Shown: positions 45,070 through 56,400 of the stretch, one piece after another | Numbering within the stretch: position 1 is the stretch's first letter | How the letters are laid out: each line of letters starts with the position of its first letter | DNA from: Schizochytrium sp. TIO01 | Taxonomy: Eukaryota; Sar; Bigyra; Thraustochytrida; Thraustochytriidae | Length of the DNA: 64,000 nucleotides | NCBI GenBank assembly: GCA_004764695.1 | Contig: SMSO01000037.1 | Location: 356,247-420,246, forward strand | Direction of reading: 5' to 3' | Notes under the pieces: model-generated | Seen by the model: the letters and a program-made list of their open reading frames with translations, nothing else | Told to the model about the DNA's origin: nothing | The model's database searches: none | Position numbers and translations under genes: made by a program

Positions 45070-45716
45070 TAAGCAGGGAAAGTTTCAAATGACGCCTACC
45101 TTCTCATGCGCTTATCTGTCTTTAAGCAACAATAAGCCATAGGAAACCCTCCAAAAAGATGAATGAATAAAGAACGAACGAACGAATGAATAATGAATGA
45201 AAGAAAGAATGAAAGAAAGAATGAATGAACGAGTAGTGGGAAAAGCCTCCTGTTCTTCCGCTCACCGCTGACGCTTTTGGTTCAGTTTGACTGACGATTG
45301 AACTTTCTTTTTTCCTATTCTAAAGTGCGCCGACCCGTCAGTCTGTCCGAGCGGACCTTCGAAAGTACTGACCTTGCTTTACTCACCGCAAAGTAGGCTT
45401 ATGAGCCAAGATCGCGGCAGAAGAAGACCAAGCGAGCTTTCTTCCGTTCGTTCTTTCTGTATTGCATTGCATTGCATTCCCTCACCGTCAGCCGAAAGAA
45501 AGCCTTCATACGCCGATTGCACATACTCTCGCTGAGGAGTGCTCCAGCGAGCGTAGGTTCTTGTTTGATGTGCAAACTCAGGGCCAACCTATGCATCAGC
45601 TGATACTACTACTTCTTCGAGTAAAGACCGAGGGATTCATGAGCAAGCAATTGTGCTGTCAATCTTCTGGTTGTTGCAATTTTATTGACAAGCTCTGCGT
45701 AGGTATTTCAACCCTT

Positions 45717-45744
45717 GAATGAATGAATGAATGAATGAATGAAT
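45717..45744. repeat. GAAT tetranucleotide microsatellite
   Basis: Seven copies of GAAT. GAAT/ATTC is the commonest motif in the right third of the window (also 48417-48520, 60164-60200, 60857-60970 and 62743-62786). Confidence 0.95.
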
Positions 45745-46591
45745 GTACCTAAATGATAACAGGTGCAAAAGGTTGAGGTGCTTCACGTTTTGCGAGACTG
45801 AAGCTTGAGCTTGAAGTTGTCGAACCAAGCCCTGCTGAAGAGTGCACCTCGTCACCCACCTGCTCCTGCCACCTCGAGCTTCGTTGGCCCTCCTCAGCTC
45901 AGAGTGCCCGATCTTTCGACCTTCGTGGCGCTCAGTGTGGCAACGGCAGCGTCGGTTCAACCCGCCCATTACACTGAGCGCCAAGGCTTCGTTCGAGAGC
46001 ACGCAATTCCAAAGACAGGAACAGAGAACAGAACACACCACAGGACAGGGCACTCCTATGGCCTATCGGTAGCAGTGGTTGAATGCAGAGGAACAAAGGA
46101 ACGAGGACTTTCGATGGGTGAACGAACGAACTGATGCAATAGTGAATGAATCAATGAATCGATGAATCGATGAATGAGGGATCGCTTCGTGGCTGGAAAA
46201 GGAAGCAAATCGACTGCCTCCAGGGCACAATGGAGCGCCAGCGCAAACAAACCTGGGGAGTGAAGAGGAGTACTCTTCAAAGGCTGAGAAATGCTCAACT
46301 CAAACCTTGAGCTTAATAGCAAGCAAATCTCGGCATAAAGAAAATCCAATATTAGAGAACGTGAGAACGACTTAGAATACAAATGTGGTGATTCTGAAGC
46401 TTCTTTCGATGGTCAGATTGGCTCAGGTTGAGTCAGCAAGGGGGATGGAAATGGGCGCTTGTATCGCAGGGCTAGGGAGGCGCGGTGCCATCAGGACACC
46501 CGCTTGTTTGGGGAATCAGTCGCCACATGAGCCTCGATTGTGTTGCAACTAATAACAGCGATAGCAACAGATGATCTTCGCCCTTACAGGA

Positions 46592-46614
46592 AGGTAGGTA
46601 CCCCCTACCTACCT
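46592..46614. repeat. Perfect AGGTAGGTA inverted repeat
   Basis: AGGTAGGTA (46592-46600) and TACCTACCT (46606-46614) form a perfect 9-bp stem around CCCCC. On the minus strand the right arm creates CAG|GTAGGT, a good splice-donor match, at the end of the 46609-46971 open frame. Confidence 0.9.
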
Positions 46615-46971
46615 GTTACGTAGTGCTTCTGCTCGAGCAAAGTTCAAGTTCTCTCTTCGCTCAGTGCTTTTGCTGACCAACTTGCACAATCTATCTTCTG
46701 ACCTCCACCGTGTGATTTTGAAGGATTCATCACCATCACCGTCACCCTCCATGTCGATAAGACATCCATCTCTTCTAGCTAGATGAGCCCCAAGGCAGTT
46801 AGTTAGTTTCGCTTGGTCTTCTCTTCTCAGCGCCGACATCCTACGAAACCTAGCTAGAAACGCGCCTGATACGCTATCGCTATTTACATTCGAAGTGGCG
46901 AGTGCCGGCGACCATGAATCCGGCAAGACGAAACTGAGCTCGCCTAGCTCGAAGGAAACGTAACATGCCAA
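46609..46971 (-). CDS. Possible gene or first exon, 120 residues
   Basis: An ATG-initiated open frame starting MACYVSFELGELSFVLPDSW has mixed, protein-like composition and an acidic MEGDGDGDE stretch. It ends at TAG, but a donor-like CAG|GTAGGT overlaps the stop (exon end 46613), so it could be a first exon. I recognise no domain. Its start codon overlaps the start region of the plus-strand frame at 46965, and both are unlikely to be coding. Confidence 0.22.
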   Translation of the reverse strand: MACYVSFELGELSFVLPDSWSPALATSNVNSDSVSGAFLARFRRMSALRREDQAKLTNCLGAHLARRDGCLIDMEGDGDGDESFKITRWRSEDRLCKLVSKSTERRENLNFARAEALRNR

Positions 46972-47438
46972 GCACGCACATCATCATCAGAGCAAAGAAA
47001 GAAACTTGCAGCACAAAGACCCCCACTTTGAACAAAAGCGTCAGCGCAGCCGAGTCTGTAACGAGCCAAGTTCAGACGTCGCGGCGTGCACCCGGGAAGT
47101 GGCGAGCTAGCGACAGCTCTAGAGAATCGCTGCGTGGAGCAGCAGCAGAGCGAGGAAATGAAATGCCGTCGCCTTGGTCTATACTGGAGGTCCTGGCGCT
47201 CCAGCCACCACGGCGCCATCATCTATCTCTGAGGCGACCGTTGTCATGTCCAACTTCTTCTTCTACTTCTTCTTCTTCTTCGCGTGCAGTGGTACCTCAG
47301 AATTCCGTGCCGGAGCTTTTCAAAGTTAGCTGGAGTGTCTTGTCTGGGAACCTTGATCGTCAGTCTCCTCCTCGACCTCAGCTTGCTTTCCTGAAAGCAA
47401 AGGCGCCGCAGAGCAGCAGCACTGAGCATCATCATTGA
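46965..47438 (+). CDS. Possible gene, 157 residues
   Basis: This is the longest ATG-to-stop frame in the right third of the window. It begins MPSTHIIIRAKKETCSTKTP, contains a TCT-coded Ser run near residues 97-107, and ends with three His. Ser/Arg-rich composition and lack of a known domain argue for caution. It is divergent from, and overlaps by 7 nt with, the minus-strand frame ending at 46971. Confidence 0.2.
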   Translation: MPSTHIIIRAKKETCSTKTPTLNKSVSAAESVTSQVQTSRRAPGKWRASDSSRESLRGAAAERGNEMPSPWSILEVLALQPPRRHHLSLRRPLSCPTSSSTSSSSSRAVVPQNSVPELFKVSWSVLSGNLDRQSPPRPQLAFLKAKAPQSSSTEHHH

Positions 47439-47680
47439 GCTCCTGGAGCTCGCCTTTCGAGGCTTCCCAGACTGGCAGGCCAGATTGGACATGCATTCAT
47501 TTGCACGCCCTTGGTCCCAGCCTGCTTGGAACATCCATCTCCTGCCTCAATCTGGAGGTCCGAACGAATGACAATCGTGAACAACGAATCAAGAGCCGAG
47601 GAAAGAAGAAAGAAAGAAAGAAAGAAAGTCTAGCGCGATGCTTTGTTTCAAGTTCTTCGGCTGCCGCACTCCTCCTGCAG

Positions 47681-47730
47681 CTTGAGCTTGAGCTTGAGCT
47701 TGAGCTTGCTTGCCTGCTTGCTTGCTTGTC
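47681..47730. repeat. CTTGAG hexamer passing into CTTG tetramer
   Basis: About four and a half copies of CTTGAG are followed by CTTG/CCTG units. The unit is related to the CTTGAA array at 48590-48706. Confidence 0.9.
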
Positions 47731-48416
47731 TTTCCTCCAACCGCTGGCGAGCCGAGCTCTCTCGTGGTTTCCGCACTCCCTGTGCCCTCAGCGCCCCTTG
47801 TGGCCGCCCTCGTGCGACAAGATCGAAGACCATGGTCGTTCGCATCATCCTCGTCCACGCCGTTCTTCAAGCACCTCGACCTGGTCTGCTTCCTTGTAAA
47901 CTTCCACAGCCGCACATCAATCTCCAGGGCCAATTCCGCAGCACTGCATGCACAGCCTCGCTTCAAGCATCATGAAAGCATCGCTCGCACCTCCCTCGAG
48001 CTGCTTGAGCGGTCTGGGTAGATGCACACAGCAGCACGCACGCACGCACGGCCTGAGGAATCACTTCCTTGGCCAATTGCTTCTCTGCTGGACGAGATGA
48101 GCGGCAGAAGACCAAGATTTGAAATTAGGTTTCGAAGAGGGGCAGTGAGCGAGCGATAACGCGCATCGAGGTCAGCGATGGGTAGGGTTGAGAGGGTCCT
48201 GGGCACCTCGCGAGCCTACCTTTCGATCGATCAATTTGAACCTCGTCGTGGAGAACGTCTTCTTCTTTACCCTCATCTACTCCTGCGCCGCCGAATTTAT
48301 CTCGCCGAGCTCCAGCTCTCAAGACTCTGCGAATCGACCTTCACGGCCGGAAGCGACTTGAGCGAGAGTGGTGCAGGCAGGATCGATCTCAGCCGTTTTG
48401 CTCTTGAAGAGCTACG

Positions 48417-48520
48417 TTCATTCATGGATTCATGGATTCATTCATTCATGGATTCATTCGTGGATGGATTCATTCCTTCAATCATAGATTCATGGATTCG
48501 TTCACGCGTTCATTCATGGA
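48417..48520. repeat. ATTCATGG / ATTC compound repeat
   Basis: About 100 bp of interleaved GGATTCAT and ATTC units with substitutions. Confidence 0.85.
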
Positions 48521-48589
48521 GCCTTTCCTTTGCTTGGCCGGTCGAGCTTTGGCAGCTCGGGTCCTGCCTGAGCGGTGACAGCTTTGGCC

Positions 48590-48706
48590 TGAAACTTGAA
48601 CTTCGACTTGAACTTGAACTTTGGGTTGAACTTGAACTTGAACTTGAACTTGAACTTTGAACTTGAACTTTGAACTTTGAACTTCGAACTTCGAACTTTG
48701 GCTCAC
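48590..48706. repeat. CTTGAA / CTTTGAA compound minisatellite
   Basis: Starts as CTTGAA hexamers and drifts to CTTTGAA and CTTCGAA heptamers over about 115 bp. It shows stepwise unit-length change within one array. Confidence 0.9.
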
Positions 48707-49300
48707 TTCACCGTTGGAACTTTTGCCCGCTTTTGTTCAGACGGTGACCAAAGCGAAGAACACTTGTAGAAACTATTTTTCCAAGAAAGGAAAAGGAAGA
48801 AGCAAAAGCAGGGAGAAGGGAAGGTAAAGAAAAGAAAAGAATTTTTATATGTTATTTATTTTATTTTATTTTATTTATTTTCCATCATGAAAAAATTGCA
48901 CAGAGCTTTAATTTCAAGGTCGATTTCCTAGTTTTAAAAGGGTGCTCGCAACGCCGCGGAGTCACTACGCAACGCAAGTTGTTAAAACCAGCCTTGAAAT
49001 ACGCAGCCTCGAGCGATTTCTACGCACCTCGTGTTTTAGATTCCTTTCGTTTTCATCCATCCACACGACATCATCGTCTCCGATTCTGTTTATTCTCTCG
49101 AGAGACGGAATTACTCCACAAAAAACAACAGGGAAAAAACAAAACAGAACAAAAAACATGAAAATAAGTCATCAAGTTCAACAACAACACAACTTGAACA
49201 ACAAAATGTAATTTTAGTCGTCGCGAAGAAGCGAGTCGTTCTGTTCTCATCGCGTTCCATCTCCTCCAGACCTGCGACTTGGGACGTGCGTGCGTCCATA

Positions 49301-49332
49301 GTATGTATGTATGTATGTATGTATGTATGCAT
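49301..49332. repeat. GTAT tetranucleotide microsatellite
   Basis: About eight GTAT copies with a terminal variant. A smaller GTAT run is at 49965-49990. Confidence 0.95.
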
Positions 49333-50675
49333 GACGAAATCAATAGATTCTGGCAATCGCAAGGATTCCTTCCTCCGGTCGGTCCTTTAGCTTCGCAGGG
49401 CTTCTCGAGGCCAGGTCGACTTCGGCAGTGCGTTCCCTCAGTCTGCCTGCTCAGGAGCCTCGCTTCTTCGTAAACCTCTCCGAAACCAAGCAAAGAACTT
49501 ATTAAACCCACCGGCACAAACAAAGCAAACAGAGCAAACAAAGCAATGAACTCTATCATCCACGTGACGTTCTCTCTCCGTTCTCTCCGTTCTCTCCGTT
49601 CTCGCGCACCTGCTTTGCGTTCTCTCACCTTCTTAACTCTATTTAGCCAAAACAGCATCGCCGCCGTACTTCTCCTCCTCATTCACGACAGAGCTCCAAT
49701 ACTGATGGCGCTCCCACAATACACTTTGGAATTAACTTCTCAAAGTGAACAAAAGAAAGAAAAAACTAAATCCATACAAGAGAAGAAGAAGAAGAAGAAA
49801 AAGAACCTGAAGTTTTAGCTTAACGTAGGAACCTGCAAGAGCTCTTTTGAGCGAAGAGCATTCATCCATTTATGCTTCAGGTTCTTTTTGATGGGATCTT
49901 CAGTGGAGTAAATGACTCTGTGGCGTTGCGAGGTGGAGAAGGGGCTGATGATGGATGCGTGTATGTGTGTATGTTTGTATGTATGTATGTAGGGTTGCTT
50001 GCTTGTGAGGACGGTGATCTTCTTTGATGCCCACTCTTGAAACTTGGGGTTCTCTCATTCTTTCTGGCGTACAAATGTTCCCCTCGTGCTGTGAGGGATG
50101 AAGCTGACAAACTTCCACTCTTTAGTTCCTTTCAGATATCAGGCGCTAAGCTTGCCTTGCCCTCACTACTGTTAGTCTTGAAACAAATGTTTGAGCTTCT
50201 AAAAATATATATATAAATATAAAAACATAAAACATAAAAAACGTGTTTAAAACTAAAAACTAGTTCTGCCCTTTTAAAAATCAACTTTAAAAAATAATAA
50301 TAATAATAAGAAGAAGAAGAAGACAAAATAAAGAAAAAAAAGTCGAGATTTTATGATGATCATGATAGTGATGGCGAAGCAAGAAAGAAAGAAAGAAGTC
50401 CTCTCTGTTATTATTCTTTTCATCAAAAGTTGAAAAAGGAGAACTTCAATGGTAAGAAAGAGGAAGGAAGGAATGAAGGAAGGACAAAATAAAAGAAGAA
50501 AAGAAACAGCTTCGGTGCCCTCGTATTCCGCCATAATGACGATGGCGATGATGCAGAGCGGACTTGGTACTTGCTTGCTGGGAGCTTTCCAACAAGTTGA
50601 GAGACTCCGCTCTGACTGCCTGAAGAAGAGCGAGCAGTGGCCCCTATTAACCCAACGAGCCTGCTGCCATACAAA

Positions 50676-50868
50676 CAAATAAACAACTTGAAACAACTAA
50701 ACAAACAACTAAACAAATAAAACAAACAAATAACTTACAAACAAACAAACAAACAAAATAAATAAACAACTAAACAAATAAAACAAACAAACAAACAAAT
50801 AAACAAACAACTAACAAACAAACAAACAAACAACCAACCAACTGACTAACTAACTAATTAACTACTAC
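50676..50868. repeat. AAAC-rich repeat tract
   Basis: Nearly 200 bp of AAAC/AAAT/AACT tetranucleotides passing into CAAC, CTAA and ACTA units. The strand is almost free of G (two G, one at 50690 and one at 50843), a strong strand asymmetry. Confidence 0.95.
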
Positions 50869-51536
50869 TAAGTCGGGCTTTTGCGCAACCTCCCGTGTGT
50901 AATAGCACTTTCCACCCTAATGCCCAGTGCTCGAAACCTATACGAGCGACATAAGCTCAGTCGAAGACCATGAATCAATCCACGATCGATCGATCAATCG
51001 ATCAATCAACCAATAACCAATGAGCAATCAATGAGCGATCGATCAAAATCAATCAGTGCTCATAATCAGTGAGAGCTTATCGTGTCACCAGTTTAGCCAA
51101 CAACTCGGCAGCTCTCTCTTGAAGAAGGGGGCGAAGAGGAGTACGAGAAGAACCAAAGGCAAGCGAGGAGAATGAATGAATGAATGAATCATCAATCAAT
51201 CAATAAATAAATAACGCAAGTACCGCGGAGGAAACTCGGGCCTTCTCGAGCGAGCCAGCCAGCTCTTGCTGTGGCCGCAAGATGAGCTCGAGCTTGCAGC
51301 GCTCCGTGCTCGCTTGTGCTTCGTAGGAAAGAGCTTGGCACAAGGTGATAGAGAGATATGGAGAGAGAGATATCACATCGATCTATCTATGAAAACCCAA
51401 TGAACTGAAACAGCGAAAACTTGCAAAACCGGAAATCCCATCAGACACTGTAACAACTTTATTTATTTGTACTGCGATTCGATTGACGAAACAGTTTGTT
51501 TACTCGTCCCTAGTTAGTCGCCTAGTCACACGTTTA

Positions 51537-51573
51537 TAACTAACTAGCTAACTAACTAACTAACTAACTAACT
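51537..51573. repeat. TAAC tetranucleotide microsatellite
   Basis: About nine TAAC units with one CTAG interruption. Confidence 0.9.
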
Positions 51574-52854
51574 TTAAAGGTGAATTCTTTCATTCTAAGT
51601 ATCATTCTAAGTATCATTTAAAGTATCACTTTTATTTTATTTTCATTTCAATGAAAACGAGAAGAGCGCTTCAAAGAGCGAGAACTTTCAAGTTGAACTT
51701 TGTCTGTCTGTTTGTTGGAGACGAGATCGTCGACTTCATCTTCTCACTCATGGAGCTGTTGGATTGTGTAATCTACTCACTGCTTCGCAGGTGCTGCTGC
51801 CTCACAGCTGCAAGCTTCGGAGGATTTCGCAAACCAACCGTGGACTCGAGATTGGCAGCTAGCGAGTTGGCGGAGGACGCAGCGGCGTTTCGATCCACTG
51901 ATTAGCCTTTCCGAGCACCAAGCCTTCGCTGACTCATTCGCGCAAGCGCTGCTTATTATCTATCAGAGCTCAAGCTTGCCTCAAGATGCGCACAGACCGA
52001 CACCCTCTGTCTAAGAGGCACCTATGCAGTGCATAGTACCTCCGTGAAGAAGCACAATCAATACTTTTCTTGGGGCACCCGATTTCTTTTTTCTTTCTTT
52101 CTACTTTTCATCCATCCATGGTTTAAAGAGAGACTTCGTCCAAGGAAAGTTGATGAGGCGCCGCGCCAGCTTCAGAAAACCTCCCTAGTCTTCGGTCGCT
52201 CATTTAGCCGCGGCAGGTTTTGTCTGTGAGCGTAGTAGATAAGTCACGCCTTTTCATTCGGGTCGAGGTCAAAGTGTCCGTATTCAACTTGCCGCCGCCA
52301 CTTGCGTGTCATCTTCCCCTCTCTATTCTTCTTCCCAGTCAGCTTTGTCATTCTTTTATATGGTTGATTTATAATATATATATTTTATTAATCTTTAAAA
52401 GTTTATTTTGTTAATTAAAAGCTATAGCATAGAGTGATGATAGCTTCAGGTTCTATTCACATAATAGCTTTACAAGAGGTGGATAGGTATCACAACATGT
52501 TCCTCGTTCTTGGCAATCTGTGTCTTTTATCAAAGCTGAAGCAGTTTGAAGGAATAGCTCGCACTCCGTACCGATCTATCTAACTATCTAGCTAGCTATC
52601 AATCTACCTGCTGCACACAAATATGGATGAAATGGAAGGTAAGAGAAAGCAGGATGGAGAATAAAAACTATTTTTAAAAGCTTCGATCGCTGCTGCGCAT
52701 AAAGGAGTACTTCCTACCTCGGAGTTCCGAAAGCAGCATCACGATTCACGTTGTTTACTCATTGTAATAGAAGAGCCATAAGAGGATTAAAAATTAACAT
52801 ACCTTGGCCGAAGGTAGCGTTTTGGCACTTCAAAAGTAAAGTCAGTTCTTCCTC

Positions 52855-52886
<32 letters not shown>

Positions 52887-52895
52887 GCTTCTGCT
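52855..52895. repeat. CTG trinucleotide repeat
   Basis: About thirteen CTG-type units with two variant units. It lies outside any supported coding frame. Confidence 0.9.
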
Positions 52896-53072
52896 ACCAC
52901 TGCTAGCCACTACGATGTTTGTCAATGACGCGCATAAAATAAATCTGCATTGCCAACTTCGTGCTCTGCAACTCGCATGATTGAATCACTTTTCCAAAGC
53001 AGAACCTGCTCAAGTTCTATTCAGGCAAAGCTTATTTCCAGGGTTTGCATAAATATTCTGGCAGCTCGAAGA

Positions 53073-53441
53073 CTACCTCGATTCCTGTCTCCCCCAAGTT
53101 CGCCTGAATTGTCGTACTTCCGTCTCGCACGAGCTCTCTCCTGCTGTTTGCACATCTTCTTGAACAAGGAAGCCCGCGATGGCGCATGTGCTTCGCTGTA
53201 ATTCACGTGGGACTTCGTAATCCCACCACAAAAGCAGCACCTCCCGTCCCTTGGAATTATTTGCCCAAACATTTGCATTTCCCTCTTCCACCACAGAAAC
53301 CGCCAGGTCCCACGGGATGGACTGTCGGTGTAGCGCTGCTACTGTCGCCTTCACCGGTGCCACTGTTGGATAGCAGCCAGCCACACAGCGGAGCTTCGCT
53401 TGATCTACCTGAACTTCAAGAGCATCGGCGTCATTCGCCAT
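53073..53441 (-). CDS. Possible orphan gene, 122 residues
   Basis: An ATG-to-TAG frame starting MANDADALEVQVDQAKLRCV has balanced composition and a distinctive tryptophan-containing middle (EVLLLWWDYEVP). It has no repeat content, signal peptide or membrane helix, and I recognise no family. Overlapping frames on the plus strand (53186-53509) and minus strand (53021-53278) look less protein-like. It is the cleanest open frame in this part of the window, yet of a length that chance can produce. Confidence 0.3.
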   Translation of the reverse strand: MANDADALEVQVDQAKLRCVAGCYPTVAPVKATVAALHRQSIPWDLAVSVVEEGNANVWANNSKGREVLLLWWDYEVPRELQRSTCAIAGFLVQEDVQTAGESSCETEVRQFRRTWGRQESR

Positions 53442-56400
53442 GGGCAGGATTCACAGCGAAACCCTTAGAACCTTCGAGTCCGCTGTTTACATTCTGCATA
53501 CCCACCTAAATCAAAGCAGCAAATAACATCAGCGCACTATGGACGCCAGAGAGACCAAGAACGCCGGGAAGTTATTGTAAAGCGGCTTTCGTAATTCTTC
53601 GCCAGCTGCTGTTATTTATTTTGTCAGCGGTCGCTGGGCCTACAGGAAAGCGCCTGGGAACTTGCTTGCATGATGCGGAGGATGGAAACTCAACTTTCTG
53701 GAGACTATCGTCCCAATCAAATCGGAGAGCAAGAGAAGATTTCCTAGGGCTAAGAGCTGCGCTCTTCGGCGCTAGTTTCCCTCATTTAATTTTCGATCAA
53801 GCAAGGAAATTACAGTCCGAGTGAATGAATGAATAAATAAATAAATAAATAAATATTAGGAGCAGTGAACGCCTTTCTGTGAGAAAGTCTCAACAGCTTT
53901 CTGATACTCCTCTCGGTCTTCCCCAAATCGCCTCCATCAACGTCTCCAAAACTGTGCACGCCGACGCTGAGCCTGTTCGAGCTTCTCGACGCGCCAACTT
54001 CTTAGCGAACTTATTTAATTCTTCAGAGTAGCTAGGACGTGAAGTACTAATATGATTATGATCCAGCGCTTGTTTCACATTCAAGTCGATGCACCACAAC
54101 GAAAAACCATTACATTATACTATATATGGTACAATGTGGTGAAAGAACAATAATCAATAATAACAACAATAATAATAATACTAAAACTTCCATTGGAAAT
54201 AAAAAACGAAACGCAAGAATTACTATTTCCCTTATCTGTTCACGAGAGAAGGGTCTTTTAGATACTTTCTATATCGACGACCTCAGACTGCCACTTTTTA
54301 ATTAATTTGTACAACTTTAAATCTTAACTTTATTTCAAAAGTTAAAAAGAAAAAGAAAAAGAAAAAGAAGAAGTAACTCGCTCCTCAGGTTAACTCATTA
54401 TTTAATCTAAATAAATAAATAAAAATAAGCTTGTAAAAAGAAACGAAGAAAGAAACGAAGAAACGAAGAAAGAAATGGCAGCGAACGGGCAAGTCAGCGA
54501 GCTCGCTGACTATATTTTATACAGAGAAAAAGGAAAACAGTAAACAGGAGAAACAAAGGCCCGAGTTTTGCACGGCGATCATACGCGCCTCAAGTTGCCC
54601 TCAAATCCCTCTCTTCTCACATACATACGTGAATTTGCCAAAGCTTCTGATGTTAACTCTAGTGGTAAGCCACTTGTGCCCGTGACACCTGGCTTGCTTT
54701 CTTGTTAGCTAGCTTGCTTGCTTGCTTGTGTGCTCACACACCAGCATCTATTGCAATAGTTGGCCAGCCAACCACTTGTATACGAATGACATTTGGACAA
54801 ATAATTAAACACATACTAGTACTTCACTGAGGAAGAAATGAATGAGCCCTTATCTTAATATTGTTTGGAAACTCATGATTGTCATCACCATCACCAGGAA
54901 TCTTTTGCGTGCTTGCCTGTCTGCATGGTTTTCTCTTGAGGCGACCAAGCAAAGCTGAGGCTTCTTCCACCGGTGAGTGTTTGTTTGTGATGTGGTTTCC
55001 AAGACATGAAGCTGGTTGAAGTGAAAAGCTCTAAGGTTTACCAGGAACTAAACCTGACGTCGATTTCCTTGCTTGGAGGCCAACAAAGTGAATTACAGGT
55101 TCTTTGCGGAGACTCAGCGAAGAGGCAAGCAAGCATTTTGTTGAGCAGCAGCTCTTTTGGAATTACTTGCTTCAATCTACATGCATCTTTCATTATCACG
55201 GTGTGTCAGAGCAAGGAGGGACAATATCTCCAGCAACAGCAATTACGAAGCTCGGTGACCTACTTTTAGTAGGTACCTTCTACAAAAGGAATCCTGTAGC
55301 GTCCTCCCTCGCTCAGCAACGCAATACAGCGCTGACTAGTACTCGAGATCTGAGTCAGTTAGTTTTGTGTAGAATAGATTAGACTCACCAGGCATCATCA
55401 TTCGTTTACGAAAAAAATGGACTTGAATTGAAACGAGAAAACATGCACAGTGTGACCTCGCTTCAAAATAGGCCGCCTTCCGGAATTTCGCGTGAAAAGA
55501 GCACCGACACCGCTGGCTCACTCGCATGCTCGGTGAGCGTAAGATCTTAAAGACCCGTGTAGTAGGAAAGTCCTGCAAAAGTTCTTTGTAGAAGAGCCTG
55601 GCCCTTGGCAAAACATACAGCTGCGCTGACCTCACCAAAAATGGAAAAACGAGGGAGATTGATTTTTTTCATTAATTTATATTTTTTTATTTTTTTAAAG
55701 TCAGCGGTTGCCCAGATTAGCTAGTGCGATTGGGATTCTTTAAAGTCTTTGCACTAAACAGTGCAAAGGGCAATTTGATCAAAGTCTGCGCATTCAAATT
55801 CGCGATTCTGGTGCAACGAAGGAGTGGTTTCAATTGGATGCTGTTGTACCCTTTTTTCTTCTGCTTTTTTTTTTTTTTTTTCCAAAGTACCGTTTGTGAA
55901 TGGCTTGAATCAAGGGATCGTGTATAAGCATAAAAATTCACCTAGAGGCTCCTCATTAAGTCAGCAGAAATTTATGATTCTAGGGCCGAACAAATAGTAT
56001 ATGCCTCAGAGTATATACGCTGTTTAATTTTGTTTGAACCATCGTTGGATTCGCTTTAAGAAACTTGGATATAGCATCATCACCAGGCACCATAGCACCG
56101 CAAATTGCATGGCGAAGTCTTTAATTTAAATGTTGGTTCTTTCATTCGAGACAAATAATTTTGCGTTCTCTTTTTGGGCATGCACCAATTCGATATCTTC
56201 TTGAGAAAATATACTTGAAAAGAAAATATGATCTTTTTACGCGGTTGAAATCGGAGCGGCATTAGACTACACTTCAGCACTGTTCTTTACTTTCATTGAT
56301 TGGACATTGCACCTACATAGAGTTCCAGTGCTTATAGGTTGTCTGTCCCCCCTAAGGAATCTGTTATGTCAGCAGAAAGTATTTGTTTCAACAGATAAGG

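Larger units (their letters stand above)
42606..46590. other. Gene-free AT-rich stretch with microsatellites
   Basis: Besides the arrays listed separately, there are ATT repeats near 44308-44330, mixed GAAC/GAAT/GAAA repeats at about 45175-45235, an ATTGC array near 45463-45479 and GAAT/GAATC units near 46140-46178. Open frames up to 123 codons exist near 45.7-46.4 kb on both strands, but they run through the repeats and I recognise none. Confidence 0.5.
47439..53072. other. Microsatellite-dense region without a clear gene
   Basis: Arrays occur every few hundred bases; the main ones are listed separately. Others are GAAA (47603-47629), GATCGATC and CAATCAAT units (50988-51060) and ATTTT (48855-48880). 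Open frames of 100-160 codons, such as 48178-48660, run through repeats and translate to Leu-Glu or His-Ser-Phe periodicities. A non-repeat open segment at about 51770-52012 (plus), after an acceptor-like CTTCGCAG, translates to a protein-like stretch without ATG and might be a terminal exon. I do not call it. Confidence 0.4.
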
